Below, piece after piece: positions 30,401 to 39,325 of a stretch of 64,000 nt of DNA. Every line of letters begins with the position of its first letter. Positions within the stretch are counted from its first letter, which is position 1. This DNA comes from Chthoniobacteraceae bacterium (GTDB taxonomy: Bacteria; Verrucomicrobiota; Verrucomicrobiia; Chthoniobacterales; Chthoniobacteraceae): contig JAQGOL010000025.1 in NCBI GenBank assembly GCA_028293625.1, positions 62,001-126,000 of the forward strand, in the 5' to 3' direction. Under the pieces are notes generated by a model. That model did not search any database. It saw only the letters and a list, made by a program, of their open reading frames with translations, and was not told the origin of the DNA. The position numbers and the translations under genes were made by a program.

Positions 30401-31942
30401 GAGTCGGCCGAACGTTTCCGATTGCTGGCAGAAGTGGTTTCCCTCCAGGTCTGGACGGCGCGCCTTGATGGAGAACTCGATTTCGCCAATCAGGAGTGCG
30501 TCCAGTATTTTGGCGCCGATTCCGAAGAGGATCTCCTTGGAAATAAATGGGCCGCATATATTCACCATGCCGATCTCCCGGAAGCGCTCTCCCTGTGGCA
30601 GAGTGCGCTTGGCAGCGGCCAACGTTACGAGGTTGAGTTCCGGCTCAGGGGCGCCGATGGGACATTCCGCTGGTTTTTGGTGCGGGCGGCGGCGATGCGC
30701 GACGAGGAATCCCGCATTGCCAAATGGTTTGGCACAAACACGGATATTCACGCGTTGAAAATGGCGCAGGACGATGCCGAACGCGCCAGCCGCGCCAAAG
30801 ACGCGTTTCTTGCCGCGCTCTCCCACGAACTACGCACCCCGCTCACTCCGGTCCTCATGACGGCGGCGTCGCTTCGGGAAGATGAACGGCTCCCGGCTGA
30901 TACCCGCGAACAACTCCGCATGATGGAGCGAAATATCGCGTTGGAAGCGCGGCTTATTGACGATCTGCTTGATCTGACTCGCATCGCACGCGGCAAACTT
31001 TATCTGCGCCCCCAGTCCTGCGACGCGCATTCACTCATTGGATTTGCCGTCGAAATTGTCCGCGATGACGTCCTTGCCAAGCACATCTCGTTTCAGCGCG
31101 AGTTTGGCGCCGTGCGCAGCGGCATCTCCACCGATCCTGCGCGCTTCCAGCAAGTCATCTGGAACCTGCTGCGAAACGCCGTGAAATTTACTCCGCGCGG
31201 CGGCCAGATTTCGATTCACACGCGCGACAAGGTCAGTGAGGAAGGCGATCACTGGCTCTGCATTGAAGTGACTGATTCAGGCATTGGCATCGAACCCGCC
31301 CTGCTCAACGAGATCTTTCTTCCTTTTGAGCAAGGAGGCCTCACCGGGGATCATCGTTTTGGCGGAATGGGGCTGGGCCTCTCCATTGCCCGGGCAATTA
31401 TTGATCTCCACGGGGGCGCCATCACCGCTTACAGCGACGGGCTCAACTGTGGCGCGACGTTTCGTGTGGAGTTGCCCGGAGCGGGCGAACCGCCTCATGG
31501 AGTGGCCGAAACCGCGTTCCCCGATTTTGGAATGCCACCCTCGCTTCCAGCCGCTCCGCATGACCACCAGGAGCGGCGCTCACTCCGGTTGCTTCTGGTG
31601 GAAGATCACGAGCCGACTCTGCAAGTGCTTTCCCGGCTCCTGCTCCGCGCGGGCCATCACGTGGTGACGGCCAGTAGCGTGAAAGATGGACTCCACGCCG
31701 CTTCCGGGCACACTTTTGATCTCGTGATCTCCGACCTCGGTTTACCCGATGGCAGCGGCACCGAACTCATGGAGCAGCTGCGCGACACCCATCGCCTGCG
31801 CGGCATCGCTCTGAGCGGTTATGGAATGGAAGAGGATATTGCCCGCTCGCGCGAAGCCGGTTTTGAACTTCACCTGATCAAGCCCGTCGATTTCAAGCAG
31901 CTCCAAAGCGCCATCTTCGACATGTTCGCCGTCAAACCGTAG
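27440..31942 (+). CDS. Hybrid sensor histidine kinase (CHASE3-like, multiple PAS, GAF, HisKA, HATPase_c, REC)
   Basis: 1500 aa; ETGLRGFELTGD CHASE3-like, FLAALSHELRTPL H-box, GMGLGLSIARAIIDLHGG, LRLLLVEDHEPTLQV...VISDLGLPDGSG receiver. Confidence 0.93.
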   Translation: MALTIRATFCMSDHPASSSTPPSARLPDQQGFNRIMHRATIAVIAVLGLPAIGLLMMVVFLLHSADRVEYTEKVIAEVHLLEKTVLDMETGLRGFELTGDARFLEPLAAGEKGLNERLNSLSSLVEESSTQTVAAQRLRLEILRWEYFSQEALALQHVRGETARDINFELRGKRIMDSFRDGAERMIETETQLLGRQTLFLHRARMALFIAMALFVVPGIPLALKWLRRLLRRASDTYRASLVAAEIRANELHVALRSIGDAVVTTNATGEVIFLNPVAERLMGWPNKEAYGRPLVEVFKIFNEYTGAPSENPVVRVLRERIVVGLANHTVLRSRNGQETPIEDSAAPIIDDAGEMHGVILVFHDVAKKRQVERQLADAEWRSRVALEIGDACAWVWEIEQDLVTGDAMLSKLFGVPLEKCLAGEKIAVFFHSIHEGDRARAMAAIQESISSRQMYEADYRVRGEDGIVRWIHARGRMELNEAGKPGRVISFLTDITTARQTEQTLKESEQLFRFLNEFGECTRKLSDPREILTTAARLLGEHLRVSRCAYAHVETDTEHFTIRGDYTNGCASTVGDYRLSLFGSRAVAEMRGGRTLVIRDVDLELTADSGAEMFNAIAVKAIVCCPLIKEGALRAMMAVHQITPRDWTPYEITLVEEVVERCWATIERARAEAEIREQARLSALRADIAAHLAFGDKIERILQSCCQRLVDRLDAAIARVWTLNPREAVLELRASAGVLAHLDGPHSRIPVGQAVAGRIAQSQQPYTTDDVSLNSNFKDPEWLKSEGIKAFAGYPLIVEGRLIGVFAIFSRQTLSDAVLADLTAIADGISQCIERKRAESALHASENLKSAILDTSLDGFVLMDHEGIIVDWNPAAERIFRIARPAAVGQSLGDTIVPVAMRERHRSGLQRYIATREARILGRRYEMPALRADGEEFSCEISITHIPGTEPPLFAGYLRDISERKQAEAELHAATERAEAGALAVAESAERFRLLAEVVSLQVWTARLDGELDFANQECVQYFGADSEEDLLGNKWAAYIHHADLPEALSLWQSALGSGQRYEVEFRLRGADGTFRWFLVRAAAMRDEESRIAKWFGTNTDIHALKMAQDDAERASRAKDAFLAALSHELRTPLTPVLMTAASLREDERLPADTREQLRMMERNIALEARLIDDLLDLTRIARGKLYLRPQSCDAHSLIGFAVEIVRDDVLAKHISFQREFGAVRSGISTDPARFQQVIWNLLRNAVKFTPRGGQISIHTRDKVSEEGDHWLCIEVTDSGIGIEPALLNEIFLPFEQGGLTGDHRFGGMGLGLSIARAIIDLHGGAITAYSDGLNCGATFRVELPGAGEPPHGVAETAFPDFGMPPSLPAAPHDHQERRSLRLLLVEDHEPTLQVLSRLLLRAGHHVVTASSVKDGLHAASGHTFDLVISDLGLPDGSGTELMEQLRDTHRLRGIALSGYGMEEDIARSREAGFELHLIKPVDFKQLQSAIFDMFAVKP

Positions 31943-31951
31943 AGCCGGCCG

Positions 31952-32536
31952 CTATTTCAAGGCGAGCAACCGCATCCATTCGCGTCCCTCGCGGCCAGGA
32001 TAAGCGCGCTCGGGCAACCATTCATCGACCAATTTAAAACGGGGCGAAAACAGGGCATTCAGCTCGGCTATTGAAACCTCAAAGGGCGGGCCGTCATCGG
32101 GATGATTCCCGCCCGGATCGAGGTAAAAAATGGCGATCAGATGCCCGCCTGGATGAAGCGCGTCAGCAACCGCGTCGACATAAGCGGTTCTTTTTGAAGG
32201 ATCGATGGCGCAAAAACAGGTATGCTCCCAGACCCAGTCAAACCGGCCGCGCAACTCCGCCGGCAAAGCAAATAAGTCGGCAAGCTCGTAGCGTTCGTTA
32301 CCTGTCGCGGCAAACTGGCGCGCCGCGTGGATCGCGGAGGGAGCAATGTCGATTCCCACCACTTCCCGCGCGGCTGAAGCAATGACGCGGACGTCATGCC
32401 CCAAACCGCATCCGGGCACCAGGACATTGCCGTGGAGCGGGTTGAGGGCAAGATAATCGAGCAGGCCGGGGCTTGGGGCCCCTTTGTCCCAAGGCATCTC
32501 ACCCTGCTGATAATGGGCTTCCCAGTCCGTCGGCAT
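31952..32536 (-). CDS. TPMT-like class I SAM methyltransferase
   Basis: WEAHYQQGEMPWDKGAPSPGLLDYL, VLVPGCGLGHDVRVIA; start taken at ATG 32536, overlapping the upstream TGA (TGATG). Confidence 0.87.
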   Translation of the reverse strand: MPTDWEAHYQQGEMPWDKGAPSPGLLDYLALNPLHGNVLVPGCGLGHDVRVIASAAREVVGIDIAPSAIHAARQFAATGNERYELADLFALPAELRGRFDWVWEHTCFCAIDPSKRTAYVDAVADALHPGGHLIAIFYLDPGGNHPDDGPPFEVSIAELNALFSPRFKLVDEWLPERAYPGREGREWMRLLALK

Positions 32537-33291
32537 CAGCGTCGGCTCCAAAAAGTGGCTTGCGCGACGCTCCATTGGAATTTGCGCGAATGCTCCCGAA
32601 TCAGGAATGGCAGATCGGTGGCGCCTTCAAAAATGAAGTTGGGCTCCAGCGAGCGCGTGAGTCCCTGCAAAGTGGTGATCGCGCCCCCTTCAGACTCCTG
32701 GCCGCCAAGCCAGTTTTCCCGCGGAGTGAATTCTTCAAGCCAGGTGTAAGGCGAGGTGATTACCAAGCGGCCGCCCGGTTTGACCAGGGAAGCCAATCTT
32801 TCCAGGCAACGCGACGGCTCACTCAGCCGGTCAATCAGGTTGGCCATGAGCACCACATCAAACTCGCCCAGATCCGGCCGCAGATTCATTGCATCCCCGG
32901 GCTCGAAAGTCACGCGGCTACGGTCAATCTCCGCCGGCACATGGGCAATGAGCTCGGTGCAAAGCGCCCCTTCATCGAGCCGCGAATAACTAAGCTGCCC
33001 GTGATCGCGCAGCCGCTGGGCCGCTTCAATAAAACGGTGTGAAAAATCAATTCCCACAACGGAGCTGCAACGGCGGGCCAGCTCAAAACTCGAGCGGCCC
33101 ACGGCACAGCCAAGATCGAGAGCGCGCGCCCCCGCGGGCAACTTGAATGTCTCCAGGCCCGCGCTCACGCAGCGCACCGCAAAATCGAGCGCCCCGCCGG
33201 GCCCGAATTCATACGGCAGAATTTCATCGGCGCTGCCGTAGTGAAAGAGCAGGTATTCGGCGAGCAGCTTGTCCGTCTCGTAAATGTTCAC
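32536..33291 (-). CDS. Stand-alone OvoA C-terminal-type methyltransferase (putative 4-mercaptohistidine N1-methyltransferase)
   Basis: NIYETDKLLAEYLLFHYGSADEILPY and ALDLGCAVGRSSFELAR; proposed GTG start at 33291 (ORF extends to 33360 over the upstream gene). Confidence 0.82.
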   Translation of the reverse strand: MNIYETDKLLAEYLLFHYGSADEILPYEFGPGGALDFAVRCVSAGLETFKLPAGARALDLGCAVGRSSFELARRCSSVVGIDFSHRFIEAAQRLRDHGQLSYSRLDEGALCTELIAHVPAEIDRSRVTFEPGDAMNLRPDLGEFDVVLMANLIDRLSEPSRCLERLASLVKPGGRLVITSPYTWLEEFTPRENWLGGQESEGGAITTLQGLTRSLEPNFIFEGATDLPFLIREHSRKFQWSVAQATFWSRR

Positions 33292-33310
33292 AGGCAAATC
33301 CCGCGCTTCC

Positions 33311-34480
33311 TTATGCTTCAAGCAAACGGAGGAAGTAGGCGGATGGTTCAAAGTTTTCAATCAGGATTTCAATTTGCCCTCCACGGAACATCCGAACCTG
33401 GGGCACGTTGATTTCAGGCGTTTTACTGGGTGAAAAAAGGATGTCGTCGTGGGTCGCGTTCTTCTTGCTCGCGAACCGGTCCGGCGTAAGCCCGCCTCCC
33501 AGATGATCGCTGCGGCCGGTCGCCACGTGGAGTGTCCCGAGGATTTTCTCGTCCTGGATGTCGCGGCCCGAGACCGGCAACCGCTGCGTGCCAAAGCCGA
33601 GTTCTCCAAGTTCCCCAGTCACAGGATCGCTGGTGAGCTTGTCGTTGTGCTCGGCGACGGTCTGCGCGCGTCCGCTGATCAGCGTAGCCTGGCCAATGCG
33701 GCCGCCGGTCACATGCATGAGGCCGATCGTGCCATCCTCATATTTGAGCGGGAACCGCCCCTCGGCGCCGGTTGGCACAAAATAAACTTCGCCGGCGGGC
33801 AGGTTAGCCACATCGGGGCCACCACGGCAAAGGCCATGGCTTTTCTGGGCATCCTGTCCGGAGAGCTCAAGGCGCAGGGTGCAACGCAGATTTTCCACCA
33901 CGTAATCGATTTCAACCGCATCGGCATTGGTAACGCCGAGCCGAAGCTTTTCAGCCTGCACGCTCACCTCATTGTAATCAACCGAGAGGCCCGAACTCAG
34001 GATCACATCATTCACCCCGTGCAGCGTCGCGCCGCGGAATCCGATCTGTTTGGCATACGCAGTCAAAGGCGCGGTGGCCGAAAAGGTGGAAATGCAGAGA
34101 ACGATATCGTAATTGCGGAGCACATCGTCGACCAGGGAGAGCTCGCGGCCATCGGTCGAATACGCTTTTTCGGGAAGATCGAGATTACTGCCGCCGGTGA
34201 TCTCGTAAGCGAACATCTCGCCGCCTTTGAGATGAAGTTCAAAGAGTCCCTCATTGCGGAGCCCCTGGTAAAAAACATCATGCGCCTTGCGCTGGATGGT
34301 CAGTTCCGGCTGCTCAAGAAACTTAAATCCCTGAATTTCGCGCGGGTCTTTAAGATCAATCAGAATGCAAACGCGTTCGCCGCCCTTCGGTTCAAACACC
34401 GTGCGCAACAGCCTGGTCAGGCTGAATGGCGGAAACTGTAGGGGTGCGGCTTGAGGCGATGAAATCATGTTGGTTGGCAT
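33311..34480 (-). CDS. M29-like (aminopeptidase T/AmpS-type) metallopeptidase or related metalloenzyme
   Basis: NLPAGEVYFVP, GELGFGTQRLP..GRDIQDEKILGTLHVATGRSDHLGG, NATHDDILF resemble M29 C-terminal metal-ligand motifs; start trimmed from 34546. Confidence 0.65.
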   Translation of the reverse strand: MPTNMISSPQAAPLQFPPFSLTRLLRTVFEPKGGERVCILIDLKDPREIQGFKFLEQPELTIQRKAHDVFYQGLRNEGLFELHLKGGEMFAYEITGGSNLDLPEKAYSTDGRELSLVDDVLRNYDIVLCISTFSATAPLTAYAKQIGFRGATLHGVNDVILSSGLSVDYNEVSVQAEKLRLGVTNADAVEIDYVVENLRCTLRLELSGQDAQKSHGLCRGGPDVANLPAGEVYFVPTGAEGRFPLKYEDGTIGLMHVTGGRIGQATLISGRAQTVAEHNDKLTSDPVTGELGELGFGTQRLPVSGRDIQDEKILGTLHVATGRSDHLGGGLTPDRFASKKNATHDDILFSPSKTPEINVPQVRMFRGGQIEILIENFEPSAYFLRLLEA

Positions 34481-35319
34481 ACGCGGAAGTGATGGGATGG
34501 ACGCCCTTTTGTGAGAGAAAGTGATTGTCCACTCACCGATGAACACTGCTTTGACTCGATGATCAAGGGCAACTCGATTTCGCCTGGCAGGCCGCCAATC
34601 GAAAAACGGGTTTCTGTATTATGAGGAAATTAGGCGGAACGAACCGTGTGCGACACCCCGCGGCCAGCATATTTCCAAAGACGGCACTCACGGCGCGGCA
34701 ATCCATATTGAAAATATTCCACGCCCATAAATAGGGTTCGGGAGAGCTCGACGAACGTTTTAAAAAGCGAGCCGGAAATCAACGAGCGCCCTCCCAGTGC
34801 ATCACTAACTTGTTTTCCCGGCCGATTACCGCACCTTGGGTTTGGCCGGTGCCAAAACCGCCTCCTTTCCGCCATGAATACAAACCAGCCAGTTATGATC
34901 GATTATTGCTCTTCGCGGAGCCGCCGCGACTGGGCGATGAGCAATTTGTGCTCTTCGATGAGCACGCGCCGTTTTATCGCGATCGATTTTTGCTCGTCGC
35001 TGGATGGCCGGGGCTCGCCATTGAATGAATTTTGCGCATCGGCAAGCCGCTCGCGCCAGCGAACCGGGCAACGGCTTGAACCCGCAGCGACTCCCGAGCA
35101 GACATCGCTCTTAAAATCCCTCGGTTGCCGGCTCTTTCTGGCCTTTGTCTGTCTCTGGCGGTTTGTGACACGGTTGCGAGCCCGGTGAGAGAGCAGCAGC
35201 GCCCGGGCTCGCATTCGCGACTCTCTTCCACATTCGCTACATTGATTTCGGGCTATGTTGCCAGGAGAACGTGCTCCGCGCTCGCCAGCGGCGGAGGTTA
35301 AGCAAAAGATGCTTTTGCA

Positions 35320-36153
35320 ATGTTCTGGCAAACCAACGTCCGCACTTTCGATCTCAGCCGGGAATCCCTCCTCATGGGGGTGCTCAACGTAACAGTGGAC
35401 TCTTTTTCCGATGGGGGCCGCTATATCGACCATGCGCGCGCGGTTGCCCACGCGATTGAGATGGCCGAGGCCGGTGCGCAGATTATTGATGTGGGCGGAG
35501 AATCGACCCGGCCGGGCGCGCAATCAGTTTCCCAGGAAGAAGAAATGAAACGGGTGCTGCCGGTCATCGAGCAACTCGCCGGCGACCCGCGCTTTGCCAT
35601 CTCAATTGATACGATGAAACCGGCAGTTGCGCGCGCCGCGATGGAACGCGGGGCGCAAATCGTCAATGACGTGACCGGATTGCGGCTGCCGGCCATGCGC
35701 GAAGTGGTGAGGGAAACCGGCGCGGCCGCCATCGTTATGCATATGCAAGGGATGCCCCGCGACATGCAACTCGCGCCGCATTATAACGATGTCACCGGCG
35801 AAATTAGGGAATTTTTTCGACAAATTTTGGATGCTTGCATAAGCTGTGGGATTCCTCCCGTGAGCCTTGCTTTCGATCCTGGAATCGGCTTCGGAAAAAC
35901 GCTCACCCACAATCTCGCTTTGCTTCGCCACCTGGAATTCATGCGCATCGATGATCGTCCCCTCGTGCTTGGTGTGTCGCGCAAGTCGTTTCTCGGCAGC
36001 GCGATTGGATCCCGGACGTTTGAGGACCGGGAGTGGCCGACCGTGGCATTGACCTCCTATGGCCGGACCCGTGGCGCCAATGTGCTGCGAGTCCATGAAG
36101 TAACCCCCAACCTTCAAGCGCTCCGGATGACCGAAGCCATCCTGACGCCATGA
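35320..36153 (+). CDS. folP: Dihydropteroate synthase
   Basis: 277 aa; MGVLNVTVDSFSDGG, DVGGESTRPGA, FDPGIGFGKT. Confidence 0.96.
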   Translation: MFWQTNVRTFDLSRESLLMGVLNVTVDSFSDGGRYIDHARAVAHAIEMAEAGAQIIDVGGESTRPGAQSVSQEEEMKRVLPVIEQLAGDPRFAISIDTMKPAVARAAMERGAQIVNDVTGLRLPAMREVVRETGAAAIVMHMQGMPRDMQLAPHYNDVTGEIREFFRQILDACISCGIPPVSLAFDPGIGFGKTLTHNLALLRHLEFMRIDDRPLVLGVSRKSFLGSAIGSRTFEDREWPTVALTSYGRTRGANVLRVHEVTPNLQALRMTEAILTP

Positions 36154-37028
36154 TGCTCGGGGAACGGCTTTACACTCATTGGCGCGACGTGCTCGAAGTC
36201 GCGATCATCTGGGCCACCATCTACAATGCCTGGCTCTTTTTCCGCGGCACGCGTGGTGCCAAAGTCCTCACCGGCCTTGCCGTTCTCCTTCTGGTGGTGG
36301 CGCTTTGTTCGGAGATTTTTGAGCTCCCGGAAATCAGCTGGCTTTTTCGCAACCTGATTACCTTTCTGGCGTTCGCCCTCGTTGTGATTTTTCAGCCCGA
36401 ATTGCGGCGCGCCCTGGCCGCCCTCGGCAGCCATCATTTTTTTGCCTCCGTGACCCAAAACCGGGAATCGATCGAGGTCCTTTCAGAAGTCACCTTTGAG
36501 CTCGCCAACCGGCAGCTCGGCGCGCTGATGGCAGTCGAACGCGATACCAATATCAGCAGCTTCGCGGAAACCGGTGTCACCATCGAGTGCGAGCTCTCAC
36601 CTGAACTGGCCGTGAGCATCTTTTTCCCAAAGGCGCCCTTGCACGACGGCGGCATCATTCTGCGCGACGAGCGGATCATCTCGGCGGCATGCGTTTTTCC
36701 CATCAGCCAGCGGGTGGACCTGGACCGGACACTTGGCACCCGTCACCGTGCAGCCTTGGGATTGAGTGAAGAGTCCGATGCCGTGGTGATCGTGGTCAGC
36801 GAGGAAACCGGCATCGTTTCCATCTGCCACCGGGGCCAGATTGAACGCAATTTTAACCCGGAGAGCTTTAAACAGCGCCTCGGCCAGCTCCTCCTTCTCG
36901 AAAAAAATGAAGACGTTGATAAAACTGCTGCTGCAGCATTGGGTCGCCAAGATCGTCTCACTGGTGCTGGCAATCACCCTCTGGGGAGTGATCAAAAAAA
37001 GCATACAGACGACCGGCTCGCCTTCTAG
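36150..37028 (+). CDS. cdaA: Diadenylate cyclase CdaA
   Basis: 292 aa; three N-terminal TM helices; LHDGGIIL and GTRHRAALGLSEESDAVVIVVSEETG (DAC domain). Confidence 0.94.
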   Translation: MMLGERLYTHWRDVLEVAIIWATIYNAWLFFRGTRGAKVLTGLAVLLLVVALCSEIFELPEISWLFRNLITFLAFALVVIFQPELRRALAALGSHHFFASVTQNRESIEVLSEVTFELANRQLGALMAVERDTNISSFAETGVTIECELSPELAVSIFFPKAPLHDGGIILRDERIISAACVFPISQRVDLDRTLGTRHRAALGLSEESDAVVIVVSEETGIVSICHRGQIERNFNPESFKQRLGQLLLLEKNEDVDKTAAAALGRQDRLTGAGNHPLGSDQKKHTDDRLAF

Positions 37029-37065
37029 AATCCAGTTCAACTCCGAGCGTCCCTTCCATTTTTAA
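36907..37065 (+). CDS. 52-aa single-TM protein resembling only the N-terminal helix of CdaR/YbbR
   Basis: MKTLIKLLLQHWVAKIVSLVLAITLWGVIKKSIQTTGSPSRIQFNSERPFHF*; +1 frame relative to cdaA, overlaps its last 122 nt, ends 3 nt before glmM. Confidence 0.6.
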   Translation: MKTLIKLLLQHWVAKIVSLVLAITLWGVIKKSIQTTGSPSRIQFNSERPFHF

Positions 37066-37068
37066 TTC

Positions 37069-38517
37069 ATGTCAGAACTTCCAAAAATGCCAGCCGTGGG
37101 GATCGCGCCGCGCATCATCGAACGCTCCCTGGAACAACAACGCAAACTCTTCGGCACCGACGGTGTGCGGGGCACAGCCAATATTGAGCCTGTCACCGCC
37201 GAGACCGCGCTCAAACTAGGCCGGGCGGCCGCGCATATTTTTATGCAGATGAGTGAGAAGGCAGGCCGCGCCCATGGCCGCCCGAGGGTGGTCATCGGCA
37301 AGGATACGCGGCTGAGCGGTTACATGCTTGAAAACGCGCTTGCCGCCGGAGTGATGTCGCTGGGCGTTGACGTCCTGCTCATCGGACCGCTCCCCTCGCC
37401 CGGCATCGCTTACATCACCCGCTCGCTTCGCGCCGACGCCGGCATCGTGCTCAGCGCCTCGCACAATCCGTACGAGGACAATGGCATCAAATTTTTCCGG
37501 CACGATGGCTATAAACTCGACGACGCCATCGAACAGCGCATCGAACAGCTTGTTTTCAGCGGCGAAATCGAGTCGATCCGCCCCACCGCCGGCAATATCG
37601 GCCGTGCCACCCGCATTGATGATGCGCTCGGACGTTATGTCGAGTTTGCCAAGGCCAGTTTTCCCCGCGGCCGGACGCTCGAACAGATGCGGATCGCGCT
37701 CGATACGGCCAATGGCGCCGCCTACAAGTCGTCGCCCTGTATTTTAAGGGAACTCGGCGCGGACCTCATTGTCGCGCACAACACCCCCAATGGCCGCAAT
37801 ATCAACCGGGACTGCGGCAGCACGCACCCGGAGGCGATCCAGAGGCTCGTCAAAGAGACCGGCGCGCAAATCGGCATCAGCCACGACGGCGACGCCGACC
37901 GGGTCATCCTTTGCGATGAATTGGGCGAGCTCGTCGATGGGGATGAAATCATGGCGATCGCGGCACTCGACCTGATCAAGAGCGGGCGCCTGGTCAATAA
38001 CACGCTCGTTACCACCATTATGAGCAATTTCGGGCTGAACGAGACCCTTACCCGCAATGAGGGTTACGTCCTTCGCACCAAGGTCGGCGACCGTTACGTG
38101 ATCGAGGCAATGATGAAAGGCGCCTACAACCTCGGCGGCGAACAGAGCGGCCACATGATCTTCCGCGATTTCTCCACCACCGGAGATGGCATCGTCAGCG
38201 CACTCCAAATCCTTCGCATCATGGTCGAAACAGGCAAGCCGCTCAGCGAGCTCAAAAAATGCCTGATAAAATATCCGCAGGCCCAGCGCAATATGCGGGT
38301 CCGGGAGAAACGGCCGCTTGAGCAAATGCCCGAAGTCACGCGCCTCATTGAAGAAACCGAGCGCAAACTGGGCGGCGCGGGCCGTGTCCTTTTACGTTAT
38401 TCAGGGACTGAACCGAAGATCCGGCTCCTGATCGAGGGCCGCGATAACGACAGCATTAACGAGCAAGCTGATCACATTGCCGGATTGATTATTGAATCGA
38501 TCGGCGAACTTAATTGA
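37069..38517 (+). CDS. glmM: Phosphoglucosamine mutase
   Basis: 482 aa; KLFGTDGVRGTAN, GIVLSASHNPYEDNGIKFF, LLRYSGTEPKIRLLIEG. Confidence 0.96.
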   Translation: MSELPKMPAVGIAPRIIERSLEQQRKLFGTDGVRGTANIEPVTAETALKLGRAAAHIFMQMSEKAGRAHGRPRVVIGKDTRLSGYMLENALAAGVMSLGVDVLLIGPLPSPGIAYITRSLRADAGIVLSASHNPYEDNGIKFFRHDGYKLDDAIEQRIEQLVFSGEIESIRPTAGNIGRATRIDDALGRYVEFAKASFPRGRTLEQMRIALDTANGAAYKSSPCILRELGADLIVAHNTPNGRNINRDCGSTHPEAIQRLVKETGAQIGISHDGDADRVILCDELGELVDGDEIMAIAALDLIKSGRLVNNTLVTTIMSNFGLNETLTRNEGYVLRTKVGDRYVIEAMMKGAYNLGGEQSGHMIFRDFSTTGDGIVSALQILRIMVETGKPLSELKKCLIKYPQAQRNMRVREKRPLEQMPEVTRLIEETERKLGGAGRVLLRYSGTEPKIRLLIEGRDNDSINEQADHIAGLIIESIGELN

Positions 38518-38529
38518 AGCCGCGCTGAA

Positions 38530-39168
38530 GTGGGCACGATGATCGGCAGCCTCTTTCTGACCGGCACGGACACCGACGTGGGGAAAACCTACGTTGCGGC
38601 GCTGCTGATCAAGGCATTGCGGGAACGCGGTGTCGATGCGGTCGGGATGAAACCGATCTGTTGCGGCCTGCGGTTGGACGCCGAGATCCTTCACGAGGCG
38701 TGCGATGCGGCGATTCCGCTCAATGAAGTCAATCCCGTCTGGTTACGGACACCGGCGGCGCCTTACACGGCGGCGCTGATTGAAAATCGTCCGATCGACC
38801 TGGCGTTGATCCGGGAAACTTACAGCCGGCTGAGAAAGAGGCATTCCGCCCTTATTGTCGAGGGCGTTGGCGGCTGGCGTGTCCCGATCACTGAACGCTA
38901 TTTTGTCAGCGATCTGGCGATCGAAATGGGTCTGCCAGTGGCGGTGGTGGTGGCCAATAAGCTGGGGGCTCTGAATCACGCCCTGCTCACCGTGGAATCT
39001 GTCAAAGCGAGCGGCCTGATTTGCGCCGGGATCATTTTAAATGAAAATTCGGCAGTTACTTGCGATTTGGCGGCAAGCACGAACCGCTCGGTACTCGAAT
39101 CTCTTTTAGACGTGCCAGTGCTTTTTGAGATCAAACACGGCGAGAACGGGCTGATAATGGCGGGCTAA
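38530..39168 (+). CDS. bioD: Dethiobiotin synthase
   Basis: 212 aa; FLTGTDTDVGKTYVAALL, GMKPICCG, VEGVGGWRVP; start GTG 38530 or ATG 38539. Confidence 0.92.
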   Translation: MGTMIGSLFLTGTDTDVGKTYVAALLIKALRERGVDAVGMKPICCGLRLDAEILHEACDAAIPLNEVNPVWLRTPAAPYTAALIENRPIDLALIRETYSRLRKRHSALIVEGVGGWRVPITERYFVSDLAIEMGLPVAVVVANKLGALNHALLTVESVKASGLICAGIILNENSAVTCDLAASTNRSVLESLLDVPVLFEIKHGENGLIMAG

Positions 39169-39325
39169 AGAACCCGGAGTTGGGTGGTGGAAGCGATGTT
39201 CGCTTAACGACATTCGTGTCAGGAAAAGCGACAGTTTTTCAGGCCGGTTCGGCGGCGGCTCTCTGTAAGCTGGGGTTGGCACCTCGATTGCTAAAAGCTC
39301 TACACCAACGCCAATTGCCTTCGCC

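Noticed and set aside
29546-30826. 426-aa ORF antisense to the hybrid histidine kinase
   Set aside because: Opposite conserved PAS/GAF coding sequence; composition typical of a shadow frame
33449-34441. 330-aa ORF antisense to the M29-like gene
   Set aside because: No recognisable motifs, whereas the - strand frame has M29-like conserved blocks and is followed by a tightly spaced gene
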